64,000 nt of DNA, taken from positions 135,585,213 through 135,649,212 of the forward strand of contig NC_133174.1 in NCBI RefSeq assembly GCF_040802235.1. Direction: 5' to 3'. Source of the stretch: Manis javanica (taxonomy: Eukaryota > Chordata > Mammalia > Pholidota > Manidae). Under the pieces are notes generated by a model. It saw only the letters and a program-made list of their open reading frames with translations, was not told the DNA's origin and searched no databases. Positions 21,802-34,792 of the stretch are shown here, piece after piece. The stretch's first letter is position 1. Each line of letters opens with the position of its first letter. Made by a program: the position numbers and the translations under genes.

Positions 21802-23270
21802 ATTGGAAATTTCATTTACTTGCATAAGATTCTTACAATATCTACTATTTTACTTACAATTAAAAGCTTTTAGAAAATGTTTAGAAAGCACCTTGCCCCA
21901 GTGCAACCATATCCCCAGCACTATGACTCACAAAAGTAAACCTTCGACATGCACTCAGTCAATAAGACCTCCCTGAACCAAGTTGTGTGCCAAGCCGGGG
22001 ATTTAAAACTAGAAAAGAGAGGCCAGGAAAGGAACACTGAGACCAATGCAACGTGCTCCCTGATGGATGCATCTGTGTGGGTCCCTGTGTGCTTGTATCC
22101 TAGAAGGGAAAATTATACAATAAGAACAACTCATTGAGGATGAAAGGCATGATGTACATACTCGGAGACGGACCACCCTTTGGCTGAACCTCTGCCTAGA
22201 ATTCTAAAAATTCATCCCTGGATAGCCAGGCAGAGTAGGAAGAGATCTGATTTAAAAGAAAGTAACACCAACAGAATAAAGACTAAATTTCCCCCAGTCT
22301 GTCAAAGCCCCTCCGATGCTCTTTGGTCTCTCAAAATTATGTGCACATGCCCCGTTCTTCCAACTTCCCAGTGAGTAGCACCCAATGTAACTTACAAGTT
22401 CGGAAAATGAGACCTCTCCACAGCATTTCTCTCCCTGTGGGCACATGCAGCTCCCATGTCATCATGGGCATACTTGCATTGCTGGACAGAACTGATCACA
22501 AATCTCCCTTCAGGAACGAACTGGTCATTATTATTGGGCTCAAATAAGTGTGTGTATTCTCTTTGATGGTCTGCTCAGGTCTTCTCTGAGACGTACCCAG
22601 CTAATATCTGCTCACATTTAGACAGGTTTCACCAGAGAATTCTTCATATCTCCAGGGAGAACTTCCCAGGTCCATTTCTGCTCTCTAGTAGCCAGGCTGT
22701 TCTAGTAACTTCTCTCTCCCAGTTTCCTGTCTTTTATGAGAAAATATTGACTTTAGCTCTAAAAATGACAATGTGTCCCTCCTTCCATCACATAATGATA
22801 CGGGAATATGAATCCTTCACACCTCCTGGCACAAGATTACTGAGGCCTGTTGTCAACCCAAAGGGATGATCATAAAATAAAACTCTCTAATTTATGTTGC
22901 CAGTCACAAGTCTTGACAAGCACCCTGAAATATGGGCCATGATGAGCACGTGAAAAGGTATAGGAACATGAGCATGGGAAGCATTGCTGATGATTGGGAA
23001 AGGTCAACAAAGAAAGAGGAAAGATATTCACAAAATAAGGGAAAAGTATACAGAGAGGCACGTTTGCGAGTAACACATAATCCAGTTTGCTGGATAAATA
23101 AACATTTCAGACAAGAAGATAAAAGATAGGTTGGGGTCACATGATTAGAAGATTTGAAAGACCCGGAATTGAATTTGGACTTTAAACCATTCTGGTAACC
23201 TGAAAAAACAGCATTTATAATCATCATCATTTTATGGTGAAAATGTTATATTGTAAGGTACAAAAGGTCT
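21802..23270. other. Spacer, nothing recognised
   Basis: AT-rich from the duplication breakpoint on. Short frames only; no domain seen. Confidence 0.4.
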
Positions 23271-23380
23271 CAGATTTACTCTTGGTGCTGTCTCTAGCTA
23301 GCCGTGTGACCCTGAGCAATTTATTTAACTCAGTTTACCCCACATATGTGTGACGGAGTTAAACTGAATGTTCTTTAAAG
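23270..23380 (+). repeat. MIR relic
   Basis: TAGCCGTGTGACCCTGAGCA followed by TTATTTAACTCAGTTTACCC matches the MIR core. Confidence 0.65.
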
Positions 23381-23599
23381 GATGAACACTCCCTTATTTT
23401 GGCAGTAACAATCCCTGGCTTGCCTGGCAGTTCCACACCAAAGCACTCTGGAGGGAAGACTTGCACCACATGCACCCACTTATACTTAGGGAACATTACT
23501 CAACCCTCCATTCAGTGAAGAAATTTATTGAGATGATGTACTGTCCATCCGTGACTGCTAAAGAAACCCGTATCATCTAATGGTGAACCAAGACCCTCT

Positions 23600-24745
23600 T
23601 TGGTGAATATGAACAGGCAACTAGGAATCACCAGACATTTGAAGAAAACCACGGTAGTGAAAGAAAGATGCAAGATGCACAAATTGAACAACTTCCTCCC
23701 AAGAGAAAGAATTTTTTTAAAAGATTTAAAACGGATTCATTTAATAACTTCAAAGAAAGTCAACAGGACATTAAAACAATTAAAGAAGAACTCTCTGCTA
23801 TTAAAATGTATCAATCTGATCTTTGTTGTTAAAACTTAAAACTCAAAATAAAAGAAAATTGAGGGAAAAAAAGGATTGCTAAAGATTAAATTAGTGATTT
23901 GGAAGACGTAGCCATGATATTTTCCCAGAAATCCTAAGATAAAGCTTCAGGTCAAAAGATGTTTTTGGTGAAGTCATCAAATATTTAGAGAGGAAGTATT
24001 ACACAACCTCTTCCTGCAAAGAAAGAATGAATACTTCAACCCATGTTATTAGGCCAACATAATCTCCACATCAAAACCTGATAAAAATAAGAAGAAAAAG
24101 AATTACAGATGATTTTTACTCATAAATGTGATGTAAAAATCCTAAGTAAAAGATTAGCAAACTGAATAAAGAATATTTTTTAAAAAGATCATGATAAGTT
24201 GGGTCTATTTCAGAAATGCTTAAAGTTTTTAAAAATGTAATTCGTCACATTAGCAAAATAAAGGAGGAAAAATCACATAACACTCAATAGTTGGAGAAAA
24301 GGTGTCCCATTAATAAAATAAAACCTTAAAAACCAGGAATGGAACCTTCTTAATCTGAAGAATAGCTAGAAACATATCTACAGTAAATATCATACTTAAT
24401 ATAATCTTAGTACTTTTCCCTCTAAGACCAAGAGTGAGCCAGTTATCTAAAAAAAGATAATTTTTTAAATAAAAAGCTAATGACAACATAGTTGAGACAA
24501 CTATCTCAACTATTAGTCACATTGTACTAAAGGTCCTAGCCAATAAAAAGAAGGAAAAAAGGAGTACAATTGGAAAAGAAATAAAATAATCATTTTCAAA
24601 CAGTGTGTGTATATAGAAAATCCAAAAGAATCTATAAATTATCAGAATAAATTTAGCATGATTCCTGTTTTTCTATATATCAGCCATGAACAATTAGAAA
24701 ATAAAATTTTTAAATACCATTTACAATGGCATAAAAACAATAGTA
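23600..24745 (+). mobile_element. Old L1 fragment
   Basis: A-rich L1 text on the plus strand, with reverse-transcriptase remnants such as the counterpart of CACATTGTACTAAAGGTCCTAGCC near 24520. No frame survives. Confidence 0.6.
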
Positions 24746-24759
24746 GATTGTAATCAATC

Positions 24760-25480
24760 TACCAATAGTTGTCCTCAGTTAGCTCTGGAATGAAGACTGT
24801 ACTGGACTTGCCCAACAAACTGAAAAGTAAGGGTTGAGCAGGTAAAACATTGTCTAAGTAACTTAACTTTGTCCCAGAGTAAAGTACAAACACATTTACA
24901 GGAACGCAGAAACAATGCAACGCACAGCAATTTACAACACAATGTTTGGCATCCAACGAAAAATTACCAGGCATGCAAAGAAATAGGAAAATATGATCCA
25001 TAATGAGGAGAAAAAATCAATCCACAGAAAAAGAACCATTAATAGCACAGATAGAATTAGTAGACAGAGATGATAAAACAGCAGCTATAAATACATGTTA
25101 TACATACAAGAAGGTAGAGGAAAACAGGAACATGATGAGGAAAGAATTGGAGATAGAAAAAAGACCCAAATAGAACTTCTAGAGAAAAATGTCATATCTG
25201 AGATGAAAAGTCACTGGATTGAATTAACAGATTAGATATTTCAGAAAAAACTGCCAAAACTTTAAGCATATAGGAACTATACAAAACTAAACACAGAAAG
25301 AATACTTTAAAATGAATAGAGTATCAGTGAGCCATTGGACAGCATCAAGGGTCTTCACATATGTGTAACTGGAGACTGTGAAGTGACTGGGTTATTTGAA
25401 GAAATAATGGCCAAAATTTACAAATTTGATAAAAACTCAACTCATAAATCCAAACCCAATATTAAAAGGAGTTCCGCAAA
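24760..25480 (+). mobile_element. Old L1 fragment, ORF1 region
   Basis: Text shared with 28440-29000 (GGCATGCAAAGAAATAGG against GGCATGCAAAGAAAAAAG), so it is the ORF1 side of a related old L1. Confidence 0.55.
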
Positions 25481-25489
25481 ATAGAAAAC

Positions 25490-26255
25490 TCCGTTTGTGA
25501 CTTTTGACTCTGAGCAGTGATTTTTCTTTTCATTGGCACCTAATTCTATTCTATCTCACATTAATTTATCAGATTGCCTTTGAGCATCAGATAACACAAC
25601 CATTCATGGGATTTTTTGTATTTGAATGTACATTAGATGCTACTAAAAAAAAAAGAGATGAGCTTACTTTGTGAAAGCTTTTATATGGTGTCAGAATAGC
25701 ATGTGTGGATATGACCAGCTGCTTTGTTACCTTAAAGTTAGGCATTTGCAAATATTAAAACTTAAGAAGATGGCAGATGATGTTCCTTAAAACCCTCAGC
25801 TGTTGTGGTTGGGCCTAACTAGCAGCTAACAGCTAATCCTTTTTATTAATATATATATATGAGACTTGTAGCTCAATGCTGTCTTTTTCAGTCTCTTATT
25901 TGCTGATGATGATGTCTGTGAAGGTCACATGCTGCGTGAGCTGCGCCTTAGTTATTGAACAGTTCGCGCACTGCTACTTTGCCAGATAAAGTTAGAAGTG
26001 AAGAGGGAAAAAAAAAGATACTTGTTTAAATAAAAAACTAATGACAACATAGTGAGTGTGGGGCTTAAAACATATATAGGCGGAAAATGTGCAACAGAAA
26101 CAGCAGCAAAGCTTAAGGAGAGAAATGGAAGTATACTGCCGCGAGGTGCTAATAGTACATGAAAAATGGTGTAAGATTTTAAGGTAAGACTTCTATTCAG
26201 CATTGCGCTGGAGGTATTATCCAGTGCAATAAAATACAGGGAAAACAAGCATAGA
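25490..26255. other. Unassigned segment between L1 pieces
   Basis: Not L1-like. It has a TGATGATG stretch near 25902 and a few CpGs near 25934-25972, but no gene I can support. Confidence 0.35.
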
Positions 26256-26259
26256 GCTT

Positions 26260-27425
26260 GAAAAAGAAAAAATAAAATTGTATTTATTAGCAGAACACAT
26301 GATCATCTCTGCAGAAAATCTTAGAGAATCCACAGATAAGCTACTCAACTAATATGTGAATTATGAAAAATTTAGAAAACATGTAAGATCAATATAAAAA
26401 ATAAATTACACTCCTATAAACTAGCTGTGAACACTCAGAAATTAACATAAAAAATTTTTAATTGCTATTTAGAAAAGCATCCAAAAACAAAAACTTAAAA
26501 ACTACCAAATAGCATCAAAAAATATTCAAATTAAAAGGAAAAATTTGACACTAGATGTGCAATGTATGAAAAGCAGAATATACAAAGCATTGCTGGAAGA
26601 AATCAAAGAATACTAATATAAATGAAGAGACATACCATGTTCAAAGGTCAGAACATGTTAATATTGATATATTGTTAACATTGACACATAGATGTAATAC
26701 AGTGCCAATCAAAACTCCAGCAGACTATTTTGTAGAAGCTAACAAGTTTATTCTGACATTCATATGGAAATGCAAGGAATGTAAAATAACCAATTTTGAA
26801 AAGGAAAATAAGAATTATAGTCATTTTAAAGCCTTTCTATAAAACTACAGTAATCAAGACAGTATAGTATTGGTGCAAATGTATAGATCAATGAAACAAT
26901 GAAGTGTGTAGAAATAGACATACATATACTACATGGCCAATTGATATACAGACAAAATAAAAAAACAATTAAGAGTGGAAACAATAATCACTTCAACAAA
27001 CAGTACTGGAACAACTAAATATCCATATGCAAAAAGAAAAAAAAGAACCTAGACTGTTACCTCACCATATAAAAACATTAACCTCAAATCTATCATAGAC
27101 CTAAATGTAAAAGCTGAACATATAAATGTTCTAGAAGAAAACTTAAGGAAAAATTTGACTTTGGAACAAGACAATATTTTTAAGTAGGACACTACAGCTA
27201 CAAAACATAAAAGAAAACATGATGAATTGGACTTTTAGGGTGTTGGTAATCTATTTCTTGAGCTGAGTCATGTTTATACAGGTGTTTGCTTTATAAACAC
27301 AGGTGTTTCTTTTTATAAAATTGGTGAAAAGAATTTTTAAGTATCCACCAGTAAAATAAAAATAGAAAGTGAAAATTACCAGCCACTAGAACATAAAAAG
27401 TGAACAGGGAGACCTTAAGAAATGT
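26260..27425 (+). mobile_element. Old L1 ORF2 3' part
   Basis: Plus-strand L1 text of the RT C-terminal and downstream region, e.g. GCATTGCTGGAAGAAATCAA and CCAATCAAAACTCCAGCAGA. Confidence 0.65.
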
Positions 27426-27429
27426 GTCA

Positions 27430-30400
27430 AAAATGAAGTGGTATCACAGAAAATGGCAGAATAGGACACTTCATGCCCCTTCACCACAAAAGCAACAGAT
27501 AAATTGGCCAAAACTTCAGAATCAACTTTGCAAGACTCTGTAAACTAGTCAAAAACTTAAAACAACCAGAGGAAACTTTAATGAATAAAAAGAGCTGCTG
27601 CATTGTATTAAGAGTGCTGCAGCTTTTTAAGTCACTCCCTACCCTGCATTCCTACTCCAGGTTCACTAAGGCCAAAGGGAGCTATATAGACCTTATTTTC
27701 AAAGAATTGTGATTGTGCATTTCAACCAGTCTGGCAGCATCCTGAAGGACCAACACATTGACTTGTCTTTGTTTCACCTGACTTCCATCATTCCCAGGGC
27801 TGAGGTAGCTTCCCAGGTGGCATTTGCAGAAAATAAAGGCAAAAGTATTGGTCAAAGGAACCTGGAGCAGAAAATAACAGTAGGCATAAGCAAGACATAT
27901 ACTGGAAATCATGGGAAGGAGAGGGTTGGGAAAGGATATATGGGGGTGAGAATAAGGACTTTTAAAGCTCCTGCATATGTCTGGGAATCCAGACCACACC
28001 CATGCCAAGGGCTAGATATATACTGAGAAAAGGCCTGAGAAAACTTCTGAGTGACTTTCTCAATTTAGAGGTGACTAAGTTTTCACCTCTGAGTGACTTT
28101 CAAACTACATACAAACAGAAAGTAAAAGTTAAAACAGAGTTGTAAATGACCTAAGTTTTAAAGGGGTGCCACAACACAGAAACAACTTTCCATAACTAAA
28201 CATTTTTTTTTCTTTTGGATGTTTTTGTGTTTTTGGCTCCAAGTGCTTTTTAAAAACCCTGTCAAACACTATCTGACCACTAAACTAATGAAATACAGAT
28301 TTCAATGGCCACACATCACAAAGAATACAAATTTTACAAAAATAATTTAGAAGAATCACTAAACAAGCAATAGTGCACAGCAAAAAGCAATAACCCTAGG
28401 AAGAGGCATGATATGATCTCCAGAGTTGCCTTATTATACAATTTAAAATATACTGTTTTCAACAAAAAAAAATTAGAAGGCATGCAAAGAAAAAAGAAAA
28501 TATGGCCCATTCATGGAAAAAAAAGAAATTAATAGAAAATTTCCCTCAGGAAGTCCAAATATTGGACTTAATAGACAGACATTAAATGAGCTGTTTTAAA
28601 TATGCTCAAAGAGCTAAAGGAAATCAAGAACAAAGAATTAAAGGAAACAAAGGGAAGAGTATCACACCGAACAGAGAATATGCATAAAGAGAGGGAAGTG
28701 ATAAAAAGGAACCAAATGGAAACCTGGAATTGAAAAAGTGTCACACTGCAATGAAAAATTCATTACCATTACAACAAAAGATTTGACAAGGCAGATGAAA
28801 GAACCAATGAACTTGAAGATAGATCAATGAGATCATCCAGTCTGAACAGCAGAAAGATAAAAGAATGAAGAAAGTGTCAGCCTAAAAGACCTGTGGGATA
28901 CCATCAACTATACCAACATATGCATAATGAAACTCCCAGAAGGAGAGAAAAGAGAGAAGGGTATATAAGAAATATTTAAAGATATAATGGCCAAAAATGT
29001 CTCAAATTTTATGAAAGGTATAAATCTACACATCCCAGAAGTTCAACAAACTGCTGGCAGGATAAACTCAGAGAGCTCCACAGATACACATTGTACTGAA
29101 GTTGCTGAAAGCCAAAAATCAAGAATCTTGAAAGCATCAAGAGATAAGTGGCTCATGTACAAAGAATCCTCAATAAGATTAACAGTCTATTTCTCCTCAG
29201 AAACCTTGGAGGTCAGAATGCATTTACACAACATATTTAAATTGCTGAAAGTAAAGACTTGTCAACCAAGAATTCTATTTACAGCAAAACTATTCTTCTA
29301 AAATGAAGGAGAAATTAACATATTCCCAGATAAACAAAAGCTAGGGAAGCTCAAGACTTGTAGATTTTCCCTAAAAGAAATGTTCAAGGGAGTCTTCCAA
29401 GCTGAAAGAAAAGGACACTAGAGAGTAGCTCAAAGCCATATGAAAAATAAACAATATAAACCTACTTATATATGGAAATATAAAACACAGTATTATTGCT
29501 ATCTGATTTGTAACACCTCTTTTTTCCTCTATTACTTAAAAGACAAATGCTTAAAACAATAGTTATAAATCTATGTAAATAGGCATACAATGCATAAAAA
29601 TCTAATTTGTGACCAAAACAGTGTAAGGGAGTAGGCTGGAGCTGTGAAGGAGCAGAGTTTTGTTTACTAGTGAAACTAAGTTGCTATTAATTCAAACTTG
29701 ATAAAGTTAAAATGTGAACTGCGAACTCTAGGGGTTACAGTTTATCTTAGTGTAATCACCAAGACAAAAACTAAAAAATATAAAGAAAAGTCAATGAAGA
29801 GGGAAACATAATGGTACACAAGAAAGGATGAGGTAACCACAAAAGATGGCAGTAATGGAGAAATTAAGAAAAAAAAAAGATATGAGACATTTAGAAACCA
29901 GTGAAAGAAGTAGAAATAAGTCCTTTCTTGTCAGTTATCACTCTAAATGTAAATGAATTAGCCTCTCCAATTCAAAGATAGATATTGGCATAATAAAATC
30001 TTAAAAACATGATTCAACTAAATGCTGTCTAGAAGAGACTCACTTTTGATGCACAAACAACAGATTGGAAGAGGATGAAAAAGGTATTTTATGCAAATAG
30101 TAAGCAGAAGAGAGCTGGGATAGCTACACTATATCAAACAAAATAGACTTTAAGACAGGAATTCTTAAGAAATAAAGAAGGTTCTGTATAGATGAAATGG
30201 TCAGGCCACCAGGAAGATATAACAATAATAAACATACACACAAATAACAAGAAAGCCCCAAAATATATGAGGCAAAAACTGGCAGATTTGAAGGGAAAAA
30301 GTCCTATAGAAATAGTTGGGGACTACAATATTTCACTTTGAATAATGGGTAGAATAGCTAGATAGAAAATCAGTAATGAAATAGAGGACTTGAATAAAAC

Positions 30401-33400
30401 TACTAAAATACTAAGCAACTAGACCTAACATGCAACAGAACTCCATCCAAAAACAGCAGAGTGCACATTTTTCTCAAGGGCACATGGAACATTTTCCAGG
30501 ATAGACAATATGTTAAGCCACCAAAGAAGTCTCAATACATTTTTAAAAATTGGAATCATATAAAGTGTCTTCTCTGACCACAATGGAATGAAAATAGAAA
30601 CCAATAACAGGAGGAAAACAGGGAAATTCACAAATATGTGGAAATGATCACACAAAGAATCAACAGCTAAGAGAAGAAATCACAAGTGAAATTAGAACAT
30701 ACTTTGAGACAAAATAAAATGAAAGTACAACATACCAAAACTTATGGGATGTGTGAAAGCAGTGATCAGAGGAAAATTTATGGTTGTAAATGCCTACATT
30801 AAAAAAGAAGAGAGAATCTAAATCAATAACCAAACTTTATATCTTAAGGAATTAGTAAAAGAAGAGAAAGCTAAATACAAAGGTAACAGAAAGAAGGAAA
30901 TAATGAATATTATCGTGTAGATAAGCTAAATAGAAAATAGGAAAATAATAGAAGTAATGAATCCAAAAGACAAAATTGACACTTAACTAGGTTGATTAAG
31001 AAAAAAAAGGAAGATTCAAATTGCTAAATTCAGAAATAAGTTTGGGGTTGTTACTAAAGATCCTACAGAAATAAAAAGGATTATAAGAGAATACTTTGAA
31101 TAATTGTATGTCAACAAATTAAATAATCTAGATGAAATAGGCAAATTCCAAGAAAAACACAAAGAACCAAAACTGACTCAAGATGAAATAGAAAATTTGC
31201 ACAGACCTATATCAAGTGTAGAGATTAACCAGTAATCAAAAACATCCCCAAAAAAACCCAGGACCAGATGGCTTTACTAGTGTATTGTACCAAATAGTTA
31301 AAAGAATAATTAATGTCATTTTCAGACTCTTCCAAAAAAATAGAAGAGGTGGTAACATTTCCTAACTCATTCTATAAAGCCCGCACTACCCTGATACCAA
31401 AGCCATATAAAGACATCACAGGAAAACTATAGGCTAGCATTGCTTGTGAATATAAATACAAAAACCTTCAAAAAAATATTAGAAAATGAAATCCAGCTGA
31501 ATAGTAAAAGGATTATACATCATTACCAAGTAGGATATAACCCAGCAGTATAAGGGTGGTTCAACAAATGGAACCAATCAATGTAATACATCATGTATTA
31601 TAAAGGACAACAACTTTTGATCATCTCAACTGGTGCAGAAAAAAAGAACTTGACAAAATCCAACAGCTTCCATGAAAAAATATTCAACAAACTAGGAATA
31701 GTAGAGAAATGCCTCAAAGGGCATTTGTGAAAAGTCCACAGCTAATATCATACTCAATTGTGAAAGACTGAAAACTTTCCTCTAACATAAGAAGCAAGAC
31801 AATGATGCCTTCCTTCACCCTATGGTTCAACATTTGGAAGGTCTAGCCAGGGTAATTAGTCAATAAAAGGCATCCTAACTGGAAATGAAGAGAAAAGTTC
31901 TCTTTTCAGAGATGTCATGACCTCTATATATAGAAAATCTCAGAATCCAATTCAACAAAGTTGCAGAATACAAGATCAACCCATTGCATTTTTATACACT
32001 AACAATAATACAAAAAGGATTTTAGGAGAGCAGTTCAATTTACAATAGCATCAAATAGAATTTTAAGAAAAAGAATTTATTGAAATTCTTTAATTATTTA
32101 ACCAAGGAGGTATAAAAATCTTACACTGAAAACCACAAAGCATTGCTGAAATAAATTAAAGAAGATCAAAGTAAATGGAAAGACATGCCATGTTTGTGGA
32201 CTGGAAGATTTAATATTGTTAACATAGCAATACTATCCAAGGCAATCTAAGGATTCAGTTTAATCCCTATCAAAATCCTAATGGACTTTTTTTGCAGATA
32301 TGGAAAAGTTGATCCTAAAGTTCACATGGAATTGCATGGGACTCTGAAGGACCAGAAAAATATTTAAAAAGAATAACAAATTTTGAGGACTTGTTTATTT
32401 CAAAACATACTACAAAGCTACAGTAATCAAAACAGTGTAGTACTGGCATAAGGATAGACATAAAGATCACTAGAATAGAACTGAAGGTCCAGAAATAATC
32501 TTGTATATCTATGGCCAATTGATTTTCAACAAGATTGTCAAATCAAGATCATTTAATAGAATAGTCCCTACAACAAATGGTACTGAGAGAACTGAATATC
32601 CACCTGCAAAAGAATGAAGTTGAAACCCTTCCCACCATAAAAACAATTCAAAATGGATCAGTGATCTAAATATAAGGGCAAAAACCATAAAACTCCTGGA
32701 AGAAAACATAGGGGTAAATCTTCATGACAACGAATTTGGCAATGGATTCTGAGACATGACACCAAAAGCATGAACAACAAAAGAAAAATAGGTAAATTGG
32801 ACTTCATCAAAATTAAAAATCTGCACTTCAAAGAACACCATCAAGAAAGTGAAAAGACAACCCCCGAAAATGGGAGAAAATGTTTGCAAATCATATATCT
32901 GACAAGAGTCTATTATCTAAATATATAATGTATACTTATATATCAAGAACAAACGACCCAGTTTCAAATTGGGCAGAGGACTTGAATAGACATTTCTCCA
33001 AAGATGATATCCATATGGCCAACAGGCCCATGAAAGGATGCTGAATATTTTTAGTCATTAGAGAAATGTATGTCAAAATCACAATAAGATAAAACTTCAT
33101 GCCTTCTAGAATAGCTATAATCAGTGTGTCGGATAATAACAAAGATCTAGAGAAATGGAAACTCCCATATATTGCTTATGGGAATATACAATGATTCAGT
33201 TAAAAGGAATAACAATTTAGGAGTTCCTCAATAAATTAAACTTAGAATTACCATGTGACCCAGCAATTCCATTCATATGCATATATGCAAAATAATTGAA
33301 AACAAGTACAAAAACAAATCTGCAGACATGAGTGTTCATAGCAGCACTATTCACAATAGCCAAAAGGTGGAAACAACTCAAATGCCCATCAATGAATGAA

Positions 33401-33820
33401 CGGATAAACCAAATGTGGAATATACATACAATAGAATACTATTCTATAAAGAGGAATGAAGTACCAATACATGCTATAATGTGGATGAACCTCTAAAACA
33501 TTAGGCTAAATGAAAGAGGCCAGAAACATAAGAGCAAATACTGTACAATTCTATTTATATGAAAAATGCAGAATAAGTATCCTCATTAAAAAGAGAAAGA
33601 AGAGTGGTTGTCAGGAGCTGGAGGAAGGAATGAGTAGGGAGTGACTGCTTCATGGGTAGGGTGCTTCCTTTTAGAATGACGAAAATAGTTTAAACTAGAT
33701 ATAAGTGATGCTTTAACAGTATTGTGAATACACTAAATGTTATGTAAGTGTACCCTTTAAAATGGTTAACTTTATGTTCTGTGAAATTTATCTCAATAAA
33801 ATCAGAAATTAATTTGGCTC
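27430..33820 (+). mobile_element. Near full-length old L1
   Basis: Order of parts: 5' region from ACAGAAAATGGCAGAATAGG; ORF1 about 28450-29300 (a surviving frame at 28987-29301); ORF2 endonuclease about 29930-30700; reverse transcriptase about 31200-32700; ORF2 end with CAATAGCCAAAAGGTGGAAA at 33355; and a 3' UTR to about 33800. Many stops and indels; inactive. Confidence 0.75.
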
Positions 33821-34129
33821 AATGAAATAGAAATTAGTAAGTCATGAATAAGAATGTTAATCATAATTAAATTAATAAATAAAATTTCTGAATAAAAATC
33901 ATCTCAAATTTAGTTAGCTTATATACATTTTTATTTATATGTAGTGTGTATGTTATGTGTTGTTTCTTAGAGACACAGCTAAACCAAAATAAGAGGAAAA
34001 GTTGAAAAAAAAGTTTTAAAAAATACAAGCACACACGACAGCACATAGACAGCAAGTAATTGCTAATCAATCCAAGTCACAAGTGACAATAGAATTTTTA
34101 AAGGTACTAGTCTGGATAAAGAGATTGTC

Positions 34130-34620
34130 TTCTTTCAGCACAATTGTTTGGTAATGTTCTGAGGCACAACTATTGGGAAGGAATACAAAGCAGCCCTTAT
34201 TTACAGATGACATGACTGTCTACCTACAAAATACACTAGAATAAACTGAGAAGCTATTAGACCAAAAAAAAAAGGACTTTAATAATGATGATCAAAATAA
34301 AGGTAAAATACAAATCTCAATGATTTTTCTATGTGACAGCGACAAATTAAAAATGTAATGGAAAAAAATCTCATTCACAGAAAGAATAAAAACCATCCAT
34401 TACCAGAGAATAAACCTGACAAAAAATGCCCAAGATTTATATGAATAAAATGATTAAAAATTTCAACAGAACCAAAAGGAAATATCTACATAGAGAGACA
34501 TTCTTTATTCCCATATGGCAAGACTCAGTATTGTAAAATGTCAGTTCTCTCCACACTGACCTATAAATTCAATTCACTCCCAATAATTACCTCAACTATA
34601 TTATTTATAGAACTGATCAC
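34130..34620 (+). mobile_element. Old L1 reverse-transcriptase fragment
   Basis: Plus-strand L1 text (TTACAGATGACATGACTGTC, GAATAAACCTGACAAAAAAT). Confidence 0.55.
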
Positions 34621-34792
34621 ATGCTTCATTCATACAGTTCATTTCCTCTGAACATTCTGAAAATAAAAAAGGAAGTACTTGCTGAAAATCTGTATAAACA
34701 TTACAGTTGATATTGGGATGGATATAAGCTATTATAAACAACAATAGCAATAACTACCACTTAAATAATATCACAGTATGTTCAAGGCACCG

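Noticed and set aside
25895-25985. TGATGATG motif as a box C/D snoRNA
   Set aside because: No box D CTGA with a closing terminal stem at suitable spacing.
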